This document shows positions 48,698 through 58,245 of a stretch of 64,000 nt of DNA, piece by piece. This stretch comes from Okeania sp. KiyG1 (GTDB taxonomy: Bacteria; Cyanobacteriota; Cyanobacteriia; Cyanobacteriales; Microcoleaceae): positions 62,001 to 126,000 of the forward strand of contig NZ_BLZO01000184.1 in assembly GCF_014132355.1 (NCBI RefSeq). Reading direction: 5' to 3'. The number at the start of each line of letters is the position of its first letter. Position 1 is the first letter of the stretch. The translations under genes were made by a program, and so were the position numbers. Under the pieces are notes generated by a model, which saw only the letters and a list, made by a program, of their open reading frames with translations, did not search any database and was not told where the DNA came from.

Positions 48698-50488
48698 CTA
48701 CCTCTGACCTCTAAACAATACTCTACCTGGCAATACTTCCTCTTGAATCTTTGCATATACTCGCAAACAAGCTAAAACTTCCCCTGGAGTTCCCCCGCTA
48801 TCGCGTTCTAAATCATTATTCTTATTCTGGGAATAACTGAAAATATCAGCATAAGACCCCCATAAAGGACGAATTCTCACTTGATAACCAGCATTTTGAG
48901 CGCGAGTGCTGATAACAGCTAGTGTATCCCGACATTCCTTTTGCAATTTTCCCCACCAAGAGTCACGAGGAACTGGTGGTACATACACTAAAGAATGTAT
49001 CGCTTCATCTAGGTCTATTCTAGCTTCCAGAATTTTCAGGATATCACCACTCTCTTCTGTAGTTACTGCCCACTGGAAACGGTCGATCAAAGCATTAATA
49101 TACTTAGACTTTTGCTCTGAGTCTGAACTCAAACACCTCACACCAAAGCGATCGACTGCTTTCAAAGCATGATGTATTTGGGGGTCGAGTTCAATAAATT
49201 TAAGATATAAAGAAATAACTTTCGCTAGGAACAACAGTTCCTCTGGTAAATTTTTCTGTGTCAGTCGTGGGTCTAATTTTTCCTGAGTTGATAAGCATAA
49301 ACCTTGAGCTTTCAATTTACCAGTGAGACCGGGATACAATATTTCATCTTTAGTAGAAGGTAGTGGGATAAGCGATCGCTCTTCTTTCTCACCTCCCACT
49401 TTCAATGCTAACTCCAAAGCTTGGTTTTGCAATCTATTTGTCTCTACTCCTGGAAGTCGCAGCAGCAGACATTGTAGTTCCTGCCACAAATCAGAAACAT
49501 TGTTGCTATTTAACTCAACTGAACCGACATACTCTGATAATTTGTTGTCAGTAAGGAAAACTACCCGGAGACGAATTTTCATTTCATTCTCAGGTGGAGG
49601 TGGTATAGGTGACAACGGTTCTTTTGGTGGTATGGGTATCAACCCATTGTTTGCTTCTGAAAGTTCCAAAAGTGAATCAAGTTTCTCTAGTAATGTTTGA
49701 CATTCTTGTACTCCTGGAGCTGTTGTGTATTTGGCGATCGCTTCTTTGAGTTGAGCTGCCATTCCACGCAAACTCAAGCGCATTACCCATCCTAAATCTG
49801 AATCTTTTATTTTGTTGTCAGTCAGCAAAAGTTTCCAGAGATGAATTAGTTTCAATTCATTCTCAGGGGGAGATGGTATTGGTTCCAATGAAGGTTCCAA
49901 AAGTAAATCAATTTCCTCTAGTAATGTTTGACATTCTTGTACTCCTGGAGCTGTTGCGTATTTGGCGATCGCTTCTTTGAGTTGAGCTGCCATTCCCCGC
50001 AAACTCAAACGCAGTACCCACCCTAAATCGGAATCTTTTATTTTGTTGTCAGCAAGCAAAACTTCCTGGAGAGGAATTAGTTTCTGTTCATTTTCAGGGG
50101 GAGATGGTATTGGTTCCAACCCATGGTTTGGTGATATAGGGAGCAACAGATCGTTTGTTTCTGAGGAGTTAGTTTCTTGTTTCTCCTGATTTTGTATTGG
50201 TTCAAGTGGAGTTTTCCCTGGTGAACTCTCTTCATTCTCAGACGGAGGAGTTATAGGTATCAACACATTATCGAACTTAGTTTCTTGAATTTTCTCTTCG
50301 TTTATTGGTGTTGGTTTCAAAAGTGAATCAAGTTCCTTTAGTAATGCTTGACATTCTTGTACTCCTGAGTCTGTTGTGTATTTGGCGATCGCTTCTTTGA
50401 GTTGAGCTGCCATTCCCCGCAAACTCAAACGCAGTACCCACGATAAATCCGAATCTTTTTTATTTAATAAATTACTCAAGTGTTCCAT
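48698..50488 (-). CDS. Protein with three 45-residue repeats, cassette gene 3
   Basis: 596 aa, not recognised. Three near-identical blocks (about residues 11-58, 150-198 and 225-275) read DSDLGWVLRLSLRGMAAQLK, then EAIAKYTTAPGVQECQTLLE and LDSLL; they are predicted helical and separated by Pro/Glu-rich linkers (PIPSPPENE). The C-terminal 300 residues have no repeat and contain YPGLTGKLKAQG, FGVRCLSSDSEQKSKYINALID, YVPPVPRDSWWGKLQKE and RVLFRGQR. There is no membrane segment. It is transcribed after the Hsp70-like gene. If the cassette is SrfABC-like, this would take the third place, but I see no sequence evidence for SrfA itself. Confidence 0.75.
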   Translation of the reverse strand: MEHLSNLLNKKDSDLSWVLRLSLRGMAAQLKEAIAKYTTDSGVQECQALLKELDSLLKPTPINEEKIQETKFDNVLIPITPPSENEESSPGKTPLEPIQNQEKQETNSSETNDLLLPISPNHGLEPIPSPPENEQKLIPLQEVLLADNKIKDSDLGWVLRLSLRGMAAQLKEAIAKYATAPGVQECQTLLEEIDLLLEPSLEPIPSPPENELKLIHLWKLLLTDNKIKDSDLGWVMRLSLRGMAAQLKEAIAKYTTAPGVQECQTLLEKLDSLLELSEANNGLIPIPPKEPLSPIPPPPENEMKIRLRVVFLTDNKLSEYVGSVELNSNNVSDLWQELQCLLLRLPGVETNRLQNQALELALKVGGEKEERSLIPLPSTKDEILYPGLTGKLKAQGLCLSTQEKLDPRLTQKNLPEELLFLAKVISLYLKFIELDPQIHHALKAVDRFGVRCLSSDSEQKSKYINALIDRFQWAVTTEESGDILKILEARIDLDEAIHSLVYVPPVPRDSWWGKLQKECRDTLAVISTRAQNAGYQVRIRPLWGSYADIFSYSQNKNNDLERDSGGTPGEVLACLRVYAKIQEEVLPGRVLFRGQR

Positions 50489-50768
50489 AAAAATATTTTC
50501 TCTACAACAGTTTGCTAAAATTATTTGACCCTACTCTGTAGGGATGTTGTATGCAACGTCCCTACTCCCTCTTTTGGAGGAGATGTCTAATAGTTATCAG
50601 CAGTTGCGTTTTCAGATACAACGGGTTCCACCTTGGTGGGGTACACCCCAAAGCGAGCAAGATGCTCGCACTGGGAACATTTAATTTTTAAGAACTGTAC
50701 TTCTTATGCTTGGAATTTGCTGTAATTGTCTCAAACACGTACTGATAACTGATAACTGATAACTGATT
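50489..50768. repeat. Short gap inside cassette
   Basis: GTAGGGATGTTGTATGCAACGTCCCTAC at 50538-50566 is an imperfect palindrome also seen at 54506 and half-preserved at 29553 and 5483. TGATAAC heptamers at 50741-50766 overlap the 3' border of the Hsp70-like gene. Confidence 0.55.
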
Positions 50769-53700
50769 CTAATGTATTCCCGAAAATGGATTCTTCTTTT
50801 CTTCTATCTTATTTGGTTCATATTGCAACTCATCTTCAAAAACATATCCTTCCTGCTTTAGACATTCCCACTTATTCGATTTCCAATAGGGAACTGTTCC
50901 CTGATGTAATCGTAAAATCCCCTTACTATCCAAACTCACATAATAGTCACAAGGATATTCAGTTTTAGTCTCCGGTTTCAACTTCCCAATAAGTTCCCAC
51001 TTATCGGTATTTGGATCGGGGGATTGGAAATAAAAACTATATTCTCCACTCAAAGGAACTGGAGGTAAAGCTTGACTAATTATCCCAATTTCTGGAGAAT
51101 TATTGTCGCCATCATATTGAAAAACTTCCTGACCCTGACTATAATCTTTCTCCTTATCAAATACAAGTGTATGAGCATCTGTTTTCATTGCTGTTGCAGA
51201 CTCAATTACATTCACAGCAATATTGCACATCACTCTACCCTCAGAAATTAGTGGAGAAATTTTGGTAACGTCCGCAGCATTAAGACTGGAAATATTATCG
51301 GAATTAGAAATTAAATAGTGGGGTTTACCTTGACAGAAAAATAACTTAATATTTAGTTCTTGGTCAATTTCAAATTCAACTTTAATTTTGCTGTTAAATT
51401 CCTTTTCTGTCATTTCCAAATTTTTTTGCAATTCTTGAGAATCATAACTACCCCATAGTTGTTCTTCCTTATCTTCAAAATCTTTTCGGTATATCACAAT
51501 TTTTAATTGTGCTCCATAGAGTTTTCCATCGGGTTGTTCGCTGCGTACTCTCGCTACTGACTCTTTGGCGTCAAGTTGATAAAGTTGTTCACCTGCTTTA
51601 AAAATAGTTAAGTTACCATCTATAGTCCTCAGAGTAAAAGAACATGGCAAAAAATAAAGCAAATTTTTGACATCAATGTAAAGTTGGTTTGCCCCTTTTC
51701 TGAGCAATGGTTTAGATTCTTTCGGATCAAAAATGAATTGTCGTAGGTTTTGAGCATAACACGCTCCTGCGGAAGTTGCTAACTTAGTATATTCTGGGAC
51801 AAAAGTAATTTTTTCTGAGTTCCAAATAAAACGTTCTGATTGAGACTTATTAAATTCTTGATAAAGTTCCTCTTCTACTAAATAAAAACCACAGGTTTTT
51901 CCAGACAAAATCAACCAATCTAATTGTTCTTTTTCATCAGAATTTTGAGATTTTTCTTGTCTTGACAAACCACTTTCTACCAACCCTTTAGCAATACCAA
52001 CTGCTTCCTTAATTACAGGTTTAGCAGCTTTTTCTAACTGACTTAAAGTTAAACTTACACTTAAATTATTAACTCCATCACCTTGTAGTTCTAAATTTGT
52101 TGACGCCAATAATTCAGTTATTTTCTGCCCCTCTAACACAAAAGTAGGTTCCACAAATTCATCTGTTTTACCCTTGGCCAATACTGATTTTTTAGCCTCT
52201 TCTGCATATTCCCAAAGAGTGTAAAATACTTGCTGAGGAGCTGATGATTTTGCATTTTTCCAGCGAGTTGGTAACACTTTATTCGCAGTATCTAAAGCAT
52301 CCTTATAAGTAGCATCAGTTTCCGGATTATCCTTATCCACAAAAGCTAATAAATTGCCACTTTCAAACTTATTATTATTCAGGAATTTTTCATTCAGGTC
52401 ATTTAGCTGATTTGTCAATATATCTGATTGAATATTTCCTGCTTGCACCGCTGTCAGCAAACAATCGGCAATAGCAACCTTGAGCAAGCGAAATATATTG
52501 AGAGTAATCTGTTCCCCACCCAAATGTAAATGACCAGAAGAACCTAAAAGTTGGGGAGTCAGTTTATAATAGCGTCCTCCAGAACCTCGGTCTTCATCAC
52601 CCTTGAAAACTTCTATCTCTTCAAGTGTGAAGTCGATTAAAGCTAAATCGGTAGTTCCCCCACCAATATCTAACACTAAAATATTTTGCGTCCATTGGTC
52701 TCCATAGCGACGACATCTGGTTTTCAAAGATTCAATCCCTACATTCAAGTCTCCACCAAACTCTCGCCATAGGAAAAAGATGGCTACGGATACAGCTTCA
52801 TCATAAGCCATCTCCACATTCTTAATACCCAGTTTTTCCACCAGTTCTTTGATTTCCTGGCGCACTCTGGGAGGTGCTATAGTCGGGTAAGTAATCACTG
52901 CATTATTAAAGCGACCTTCAGAAAGTCGATCTGAGTTGCGAGCGCAATACTCTGAAGTTGATTGAATCAGATAACGAAAAGCAGATTGCACCAGTTCTTC
53001 TGCTTTAATCTCCTTACTGTTGCCATCTAAGTTGACATTAATTAGTCGCGAGCTAGGTTGACCTAGATAGCGTTTGGGTGAGTGGTGAAATTTACCTGTT
53101 ATGTCTTGGTTTTGAGCGATAGCATCTAATCTATTTTGTTTAGATCGTCTTCCCATAATTACTTTAATTGAATCTGATTCAATACTTTCTATTTCTAACT
53201 CGCTAGGAATTTCGCTAAGTTTGGTAATTTCATCAAGTTCTACTGGAATTAAACTTTGCCACTCCAACGGTGGAACCCGAAACACTTCGTGATAAATACG
53301 ATTAAGTGCTTTACTAGCAGAACGGCGAAACCATTCTTTACGTTGGTATAGACCAACTTCTATAAGGCGAATCCCTTCCAATAAGTATTTAATATCTGTT
53401 CCTAAAAAGATTTGGCTTCCTAGATTACTTTGGTTGGTATCGTTTATGTTTGGCAATTCCCTGCTAATTTCTGTTATTAACTTTTTCCACTCATTTTCCC
53501 AATCTTGTGTAACTACACCTGGTTTAGTATCTATTGGTTTGTTATTTAACCACTCAGCTAAACTTTTGCGCAACTTCATTTCTTGTTCTCTTGGTAAATG
53601 CTTTGGAGATACTTGAACTTTAGGATCGAATAAGGTAACAGTTGTATTACTTGTGCCAAAATCAATTGCTAACCAACCAGGATGCTTGCCTTCTGATGAA

Positions 53701-54221
53701 GGAGTAACTGTAGGTGATGAACTTGGAGTAACTGTAGGTGATGAACTTGGAGTAACTGTAGGTGATGAACTTGGAGCAACTGTCGGTGATTGAGTTGGAA
53801 TAGCTGTAGTTGATTGAGTTGAGCTTTCAGAATGAGAGATAATGTGGCACTTAGCTTGCAAATTTTGGGGTTGGGAAAGCTGAGGATTACCCTGAGCATC
53901 AGAATCAAAATATTCAACTTCTACTTTTAAAGTACAGTCAACATCTGTAGTTAGAGGTTTCTCTAACTCGCAATTATATTGTTTTAATTTTTGAGGTGCT
54001 GAAACTTTAATTGGTGGATTCGCCATAACTTGACTGTAAGCAGATTTTATCTTTGTTGCCAGTTCTGGTGGTTGTCCTTCAACAGATATACTAACAATAG
54101 ATATATGGGGAATATTGTCATTTGAAGGAGTTAGTTCAATGACCGGAAGTAGTAATAGTTCATTGTTGGTTGGTTGAGTTTTTAAGACAAAACTTGTTAG
54201 TAGTTCAATTTTTAGAGACAT
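50769..54221 (-). CDS. Giant Hsp70/actin-fold ATPase, SrfB-like, cassette gene 2
   Basis: 1150 aa. Residues 1-125 are a beta-rich N-terminal domain; 130-178 are a Ser/Thr/Pro linker with four SSSPTVTP units. The actin/Hsp70 ATPase core spans about 180-810, with phosphate-1 loop WLAIDFGTSNTTVTLFD, phosphate-2 loop NILVLDIGGGTTDLALIDF and a late adenosine-type segment (LATSAGACYAQNL). About 330 further residues follow (EYSFYFQSPDP, YYVSLDSKGILRL). Size and layout resemble the SrfB family (Hsp70-like virulence factor) rather than DnaK; no J protein is adjacent. AGGAAG lies 7 nt before the ATG. It is followed by the three-repeat gene and preceded by the GTPase gene. Confidence 0.78.
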   Translation of the reverse strand: MSLKIELLTSFVLKTQPTNNELLLLPVIELTPSNDNIPHISIVSISVEGQPPELATKIKSAYSQVMANPPIKVSAPQKLKQYNCELEKPLTTDVDCTLKVEVEYFDSDAQGNPQLSQPQNLQAKCHIISHSESSTQSTTAIPTQSPTVAPSSSPTVTPSSSPTVTPSSSPTVTPSSEGKHPGWLAIDFGTSNTTVTLFDPKVQVSPKHLPREQEMKLRKSLAEWLNNKPIDTKPGVVTQDWENEWKKLITEISRELPNINDTNQSNLGSQIFLGTDIKYLLEGIRLIEVGLYQRKEWFRRSASKALNRIYHEVFRVPPLEWQSLIPVELDEITKLSEIPSELEIESIESDSIKVIMGRRSKQNRLDAIAQNQDITGKFHHSPKRYLGQPSSRLINVNLDGNSKEIKAEELVQSAFRYLIQSTSEYCARNSDRLSEGRFNNAVITYPTIAPPRVRQEIKELVEKLGIKNVEMAYDEAVSVAIFFLWREFGGDLNVGIESLKTRCRRYGDQWTQNILVLDIGGGTTDLALIDFTLEEIEVFKGDEDRGSGGRYYKLTPQLLGSSGHLHLGGEQITLNIFRLLKVAIADCLLTAVQAGNIQSDILTNQLNDLNEKFLNNNKFESGNLLAFVDKDNPETDATYKDALDTANKVLPTRWKNAKSSAPQQVFYTLWEYAEEAKKSVLAKGKTDEFVEPTFVLEGQKITELLASTNLELQGDGVNNLSVSLTLSQLEKAAKPVIKEAVGIAKGLVESGLSRQEKSQNSDEKEQLDWLILSGKTCGFYLVEEELYQEFNKSQSERFIWNSEKITFVPEYTKLATSAGACYAQNLRQFIFDPKESKPLLRKGANQLYIDVKNLLYFLPCSFTLRTIDGNLTIFKAGEQLYQLDAKESVARVRSEQPDGKLYGAQLKIVIYRKDFEDKEEQLWGSYDSQELQKNLEMTEKEFNSKIKVEFEIDQELNIKLFFCQGKPHYLISNSDNISSLNAADVTKISPLISEGRVMCNIAVNVIESATAMKTDAHTLVFDKEKDYSQGQEVFQYDGDNNSPEIGIISQALPPVPLSGEYSFYFQSPDPNTDKWELIGKLKPETKTEYPCDYYVSLDSKGILRLHQGTVPYWKSNKWECLKQEGYVFEDELQYEPNKIEEKKNPFSGIH

Positions 54222-54615
54222 TATTTATCTTCCTCTTTATTTTTACGTTTGCACGAAACCCGCACTCCCTATCCCCTTTTTTTTTCTTGTTACCCCCTTT
54301 CAAAGGAGGATTAGGGGGGATAGATCGATGTCAATTAATATTGCAGTTTAACAGATAATAATATGTTAACCTGCTGCTGCATAAATCAACAGTAAATTAC
54401 TACAGTTTATTTTTTTATTCCCTTAAAAGGGGAAACCTGAGACCTTATTTTTTAGTTATTTCTGCTGATAAAACCGATATAAAACGAATAAGTTACATTT
54501 TATGTGTAGGAACGTTCGCATTTTTGTTATGCAACGTCCCTAACTTCGGCGGTCACTCATCCACAGACATTTACTGGTCTTGCCCGACCGTTTATACTCT
54601 CTTACCTAAAAATAC
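54222..54615. repeat. Gap inside cassette
   Basis: Positions 54285-54325 have CCCCCTTTCAAAGGAGGATT. A short mosaic repeat lies at 54405-54470 (CCCTTAAAAGGGG). The palindrome family with ATGCAACGTCCCTAAC lies at 54506-54545. The Shine-Dalgarno sequence of the Hsp70-like gene lies at the left border. No gene. Confidence 0.55.
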
Positions 54616-57228
54616 CTATCGCTTAACTTCAACTGATGCAATTTGAGATAGATTTTGTAACCACAGAGGTGTTTTAGTTTCTAACTCATCTGCTGCTATA
54701 TACTTCAACAGTGCTTCGTTTCTAGAAATAGCGTTTAAGCGGGGAACTTCTTGATTTAGAATCCTGTTCAAAATATCATTCACTTTCTTAGTCATCTTCC
54801 CTACATATTCTACTAGCTGTAGCTGCATACAAGAATTATTAATTTCATTTCGTAATCTTAGCACTAGAATTTGATTGTTAAATGATCTCGGTTCAGTCTG
54901 GTCTCTTTCTCTTCTGTCAGGATTCCAGTCAAACACTTGACCTTTTTGATGTTCTTTTTCTGCACGAGCTAGAGGAAATATGCTATCAGCATCTATAGTT
55001 AGAGTATCATCCTCAAGCTTACTTTTCTGAAGAACAAACGGTTTCCAATATTGACTTAGATCGTTAACCTGGGAGAGAGTTGTAAAACAGTTTGCTTCTT
55101 TTTTACCAAAATTTTCCCTGATATTTTTCTTGATTTCCTCTCTCATGTCAAGTGGCAAAATTTCCTGAAGTTTTTGGCGTTGAGGTGCGAGTTCTCCAGA
55201 TAATTTAGTGAATAGTTCTGTAACTGCTTCTTTAATACGATCGCGAGCCAACTTCTCCAGTTTTTCCACACTATTCTTAAAGGTTAACTCAAAATCTTCA
55301 CTCTTAGAGGGAGTCTTCTCATCATCTTCTAGTTCATAATCATAACCAAAATCTATTATTTCCTCATCTTCTATAGACACTATCCCATCCTTGGTTTTAT
55401 CAAAAAGTAAACTCCACTCATTCCATTTAAAGAATATTTCATTAGTTACTTCCTCTTTCACTACCTCAGTAATCTCATCTTGTAGTGTTTTCTTCTTCAA
55501 ATCTGTTCTCAAACGAGTGTAGACATTGTAAACTTCTTCAATAGTTTGAGAAAGCTCAATAAAAGTTTGACTGTCAGAATCTGGTATATATTCAGGAATT
55601 TTCTCTAATACTCCCTTTAGTTCATTCTGGTGCTGTTGACAAACACGAGCTTGATGACCAGTATCTTCTTCTAGTTGCTTCAAACCGTAAGCTTTTACAT
55701 GGTCTATAATTAGCGAACGCAACCTCTTTACACCTCCATCATATACAAAATCCTTTAGTTGTCGCTGTAAAACACCCGCTGAACTAGAATCTAACATTTC
55801 AGCCAACTTTTCCCATGTCGGAGCTATGTCATCCTGATATCTTTCTATTTCCCGCATAAAGTCTTGAGAACATACTTCCAAAGTAGTTGAAAGTTTTGTC
55901 AACTCCTTCAAAGATGACATTTGCGACAATAGTACAACTCTCTCTGGTTTAGTAGTCAAACCTTTAGCACCTGTCATCGTCAACTTTAGAACATTCAATT
56001 CGTCTAGCACATCTTCTTCTTTTAGTAGAGCTAATTCCTCAGCTAAATCCTCAAGAGTTTCCTTATCCCCCTCCGATAATGGTAGTTGGTTAAAACGACC
56101 CACTCCCACTAAAATCCTGTCTTTCAGGTCTTGACTCCCGCCGTCTTTCTCCATCATACTCTTAATTTTATCCGCAGTTTCTCCCCCTGGATGCTTACCA
56201 TTCAACAATAGCAGAATTGTTTGTACTTCTTTGAGTTCCCGCAAAGACAGGAAAGCATCTCTCACCCCAGAATTAGCTGCTCCTAGTCCGGGAAAATCTA
56301 GCAAAACAAACTCTTGATTTTCCCCTAGAGCGGACAAATCCCAGATTTGTTTTGAGACTTTAACTGTGACATCTATCCGACGAATTAAAGAGAAACTGTT
56401 TTTTAGGTCTTGAGCAGATGGTCTAGCAGGATTTAGCCAAGGTTGAGGAGAAACGACTAACTCTTGAAAGTCGAGTTCCAGAACATTTGGTGGGAGTTTT
56501 AATTTTAGTCCATCTTGAGCTGTGGCCATATCAACTTGATAGAGGCGATCGCAGATATTCTGGCCATAAACTCTATAGGCAAGCAAAAATCCTACCAGTT
56601 CCCGCAGCAGAGAACGTAATTCTTTATTTTGACTCGCCCCCCAGGTTTGTTTACACCATCCCAGGATGCCGTCAATATCTATATTTGTAGTAGTAAATTT
56701 CTTGAGGGGATCTGGAGATTGTTTCGCTTTCTCTGCTGCTACTTCAAGCATATAATCCAGACATTCTTTGACCTCATTATGAGACAGATATTTAATCGTA
56801 AATTCCCCAAATTCTGTCTTGTGCAAGTCTTCTGACTGAACTGGGTCTAGATGAATAGCTGTAACATTTCCTGTGGTAGGATTTTCACTTACTGGTAAAC
56901 CATCAGCGTATCCAATTAAGCTTCCGAGTAATAAGGTTTTCCCACTACTAAATTCTCCCATTAAACCAATTTTTACTGGGGAAGATGCAAGTTCAATAGT
57001 TTTTTTGGCTGCTTGTTCAACTTTTTGTAAATTGTTGTTAAGCTCTCCGGGTATCCAATCTGGCAGGGGTTGTTGTTGGGATAATGAATCTATCCCTTGG
57101 ATAATGGAATCTCCATATTCTTTGAGTCGGTGCAGTTGTTCTTGTACCATTGGATAGTTTTTTTGACATATTTTAATACCATTTTCTACCAATTTTCTAG
57201 AAATCGCAAGTACCGTATATGTATCCAA
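54616..57228 (-). CDS. Dynamin-like large GTPase, SrfC-like, cassette gene 1
   Basis: 870 aa. The GTPase domain (about residues 80-430) has G1 LMGEFSSGKTLLLGSL, a G2 Thr region NPTTGNVTAI, G3 LLDFPGLGAANSGV (DxPG) and a G4-like VGRFNQLP that departs from NKxD. Long amphipathic helical regions follow (to about 850), with acidic EDEEIIDFGYDYELEDDE at about 630. No membrane segment is evident. The combination with an SrfB-like neighbour suggests the SrfC class. The start is odd: the frame opens with TTG at 57228 just after a stop, and the cruG tail copy begins only 18 bp upstream, so the native 5' end or promoter may have been cut off. Confidence 0.8.
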   Translation of the reverse strand: MDTYTVLAISRKLVENGIKICQKNYPMVQEQLHRLKEYGDSIIQGIDSLSQQQPLPDWIPGELNNNLQKVEQAAKKTIELASSPVKIGLMGEFSSGKTLLLGSLIGYADGLPVSENPTTGNVTAIHLDPVQSEDLHKTEFGEFTIKYLSHNEVKECLDYMLEVAAEKAKQSPDPLKKFTTTNIDIDGILGWCKQTWGASQNKELRSLLRELVGFLLAYRVYGQNICDRLYQVDMATAQDGLKLKLPPNVLELDFQELVVSPQPWLNPARPSAQDLKNSFSLIRRIDVTVKVSKQIWDLSALGENQEFVLLDFPGLGAANSGVRDAFLSLRELKEVQTILLLLNGKHPGGETADKIKSMMEKDGGSQDLKDRILVGVGRFNQLPLSEGDKETLEDLAEELALLKEEDVLDELNVLKLTMTGAKGLTTKPERVVLLSQMSSLKELTKLSTTLEVCSQDFMREIERYQDDIAPTWEKLAEMLDSSSAGVLQRQLKDFVYDGGVKRLRSLIIDHVKAYGLKQLEEDTGHQARVCQQHQNELKGVLEKIPEYIPDSDSQTFIELSQTIEEVYNVYTRLRTDLKKKTLQDEITEVVKEEVTNEIFFKWNEWSLLFDKTKDGIVSIEDEEIIDFGYDYELEDDEKTPSKSEDFELTFKNSVEKLEKLARDRIKEAVTELFTKLSGELAPQRQKLQEILPLDMREEIKKNIRENFGKKEANCFTTLSQVNDLSQYWKPFVLQKSKLEDDTLTIDADSIFPLARAEKEHQKGQVFDWNPDRRERDQTEPRSFNNQILVLRLRNEINNSCMQLQLVEYVGKMTKKVNDILNRILNQEVPRLNAISRNEALLKYIAADELETKTPLWLQNLSQIASVEVKR

Positions 57229-57582
57229 AAATTAGTAGAGCAAGTTTGGTTATTTTGGTTATCTCCTTTAGAAGATCCTTTGGCAGTTTTGCAGATATTT
57301 TTATCTGCTATGAAAACTCGTAAAAAATGGAGAGGTAGAGTTTATGGGTAATTAGTAATTCAGGACTTACGCATGAGTGCTATTGGTAGGGTGTGTTAGC
57401 GGTAGCGTAACGCACAAAACCCTATATTTATTGTTAGTGAGTAAGTGTTGTAATTGTTAAAGAGGGCGAATACCATTCGCCCCTACAATCTGGGTTCAGT
57501 TCCCTGCGATCGCCAGATTTATGATGCGAGATACAGTAGAGAAATCTTAAAAATAGCGATCGCATATTGCTAGTCACTACAG
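57229..57582. repeat. Right border of cassette
   Basis: It contains the cruG tail copy (57246-57345) and then a half MITE (CAGGACTTACGCA at 57361 and GGGCGAATACCATTCGCCC at 57463-57482). GGTAGCGTAACGC at 57400 is a small palindrome. Two HIP1-like GCGATCGC sites are at about 57507 and 57556. No gene. Confidence 0.65.
57246..57345 (+). repeat. Direct repeat, right copy (cruG tail fragment)
   Basis: The fragment keeps the cruG reading frame (WLFWLSPLEDPLAVLQIFL, ending WRGRVYG and a stop). Three of the five differences from 48160-48259 change an amino acid conspicuously (A-E, R-Q, P-R). It has no start codon and directly abuts the 5' end of the GTPase gene. Confidence 0.85.
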
Positions 57583-58071
57583 TTATGGTTTAATCCAACC
57601 TTGAAAAGCTGCTACTAAAATATTAGCAATTGGATTATTGAGAGCTTCTTTGAATGTTTGTATTCCTGATGATTTTAATGCTCCTATTACTCGCTGTTTT
57701 AATCTGGGATTATTTTCTACAATTTCAACAGCTTGAGCAACAACTGCCATTTGGTCTGCTGTGGTTTCTGTAGGGTTTGATTGTTCTAATTGTTGGAGAA
57801 GTTGTTGAATTTCTGCTGCTGTTTCAGTTAAATTCTTTGGTTGAGCTTCGTTAATATTTCTAATTAGTGTATCAGCGTTGATTGTTCCGTTGTTCAAATT
57901 TACAGCTACATTAGTGTTATTAGCGTTTTGGTTCTCACCTTCTCTTTTATCAACACCTGTAACAAAACCGCCTTTTTGTTTGATTTGGCCGCCGTATATA
58001 GTGGTATTTTTTGAATTATTGTTTTCCATAATGCTTGTCTCTAGATGTGTACTATTTGATTTTTCAGTCAT
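57583..58071 (-). CDS. Small protein with C-terminal helical module (paralogue A)
   Basis: 162 aa. The N-terminal half is Asn-rich, with short glycine turns (NTTIYGGQIKQKGG, VAVNLNNGTINADTL) that look like a beta-solenoid cap. The C-terminal half is a helical module: NLTETAAEIQQLLQQLEQS, ADQMAVVAQAVEIVENNP and LKQRVIGALKSSGIQTFKEA, ending in NILVAAFQGWIKP. I know this kind of tail from many cyanobacterial proteins with variable front ends, but no function is established. The neighbouring gene shares the front part of the module. An alternative start is the ATG at 58029. Confidence 0.75.
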   Translation of the reverse strand: MTEKSNSTHLETSIMENNNSKNTTIYGGQIKQKGGFVTGVDKREGENQNANNTNVAVNLNNGTINADTLIRNINEAQPKNLTETAAEIQQLLQQLEQSNPTETTADQMAVVAQAVEIVENNPRLKQRVIGALKSSGIQTFKEALNNPIANILVAAFQGWIKP

Positions 58072-58245
58072 ATTGTGTTTAGTTGAACAACTATAATCAA
58101 TTTCTATGTTTCTAACCTGTAGGGAAGTTTCAGATAACCTCTCAAAATTGTCGGGAATTTACCGGACAAAATACTGTCCTGGAGAGTTCAATGTCAACAT
58201 TGAAAACTATACCAATTGTCGTTGGAGGATTCTAGATATCATTCT

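Noticed and set aside
48266-57245. Prophage or ICE as the carrier of the GTPase/Hsp70 cassette
   Set aside because: No integrase, structural, relaxase or conjugation genes; only the flanking duplication supports mobility.
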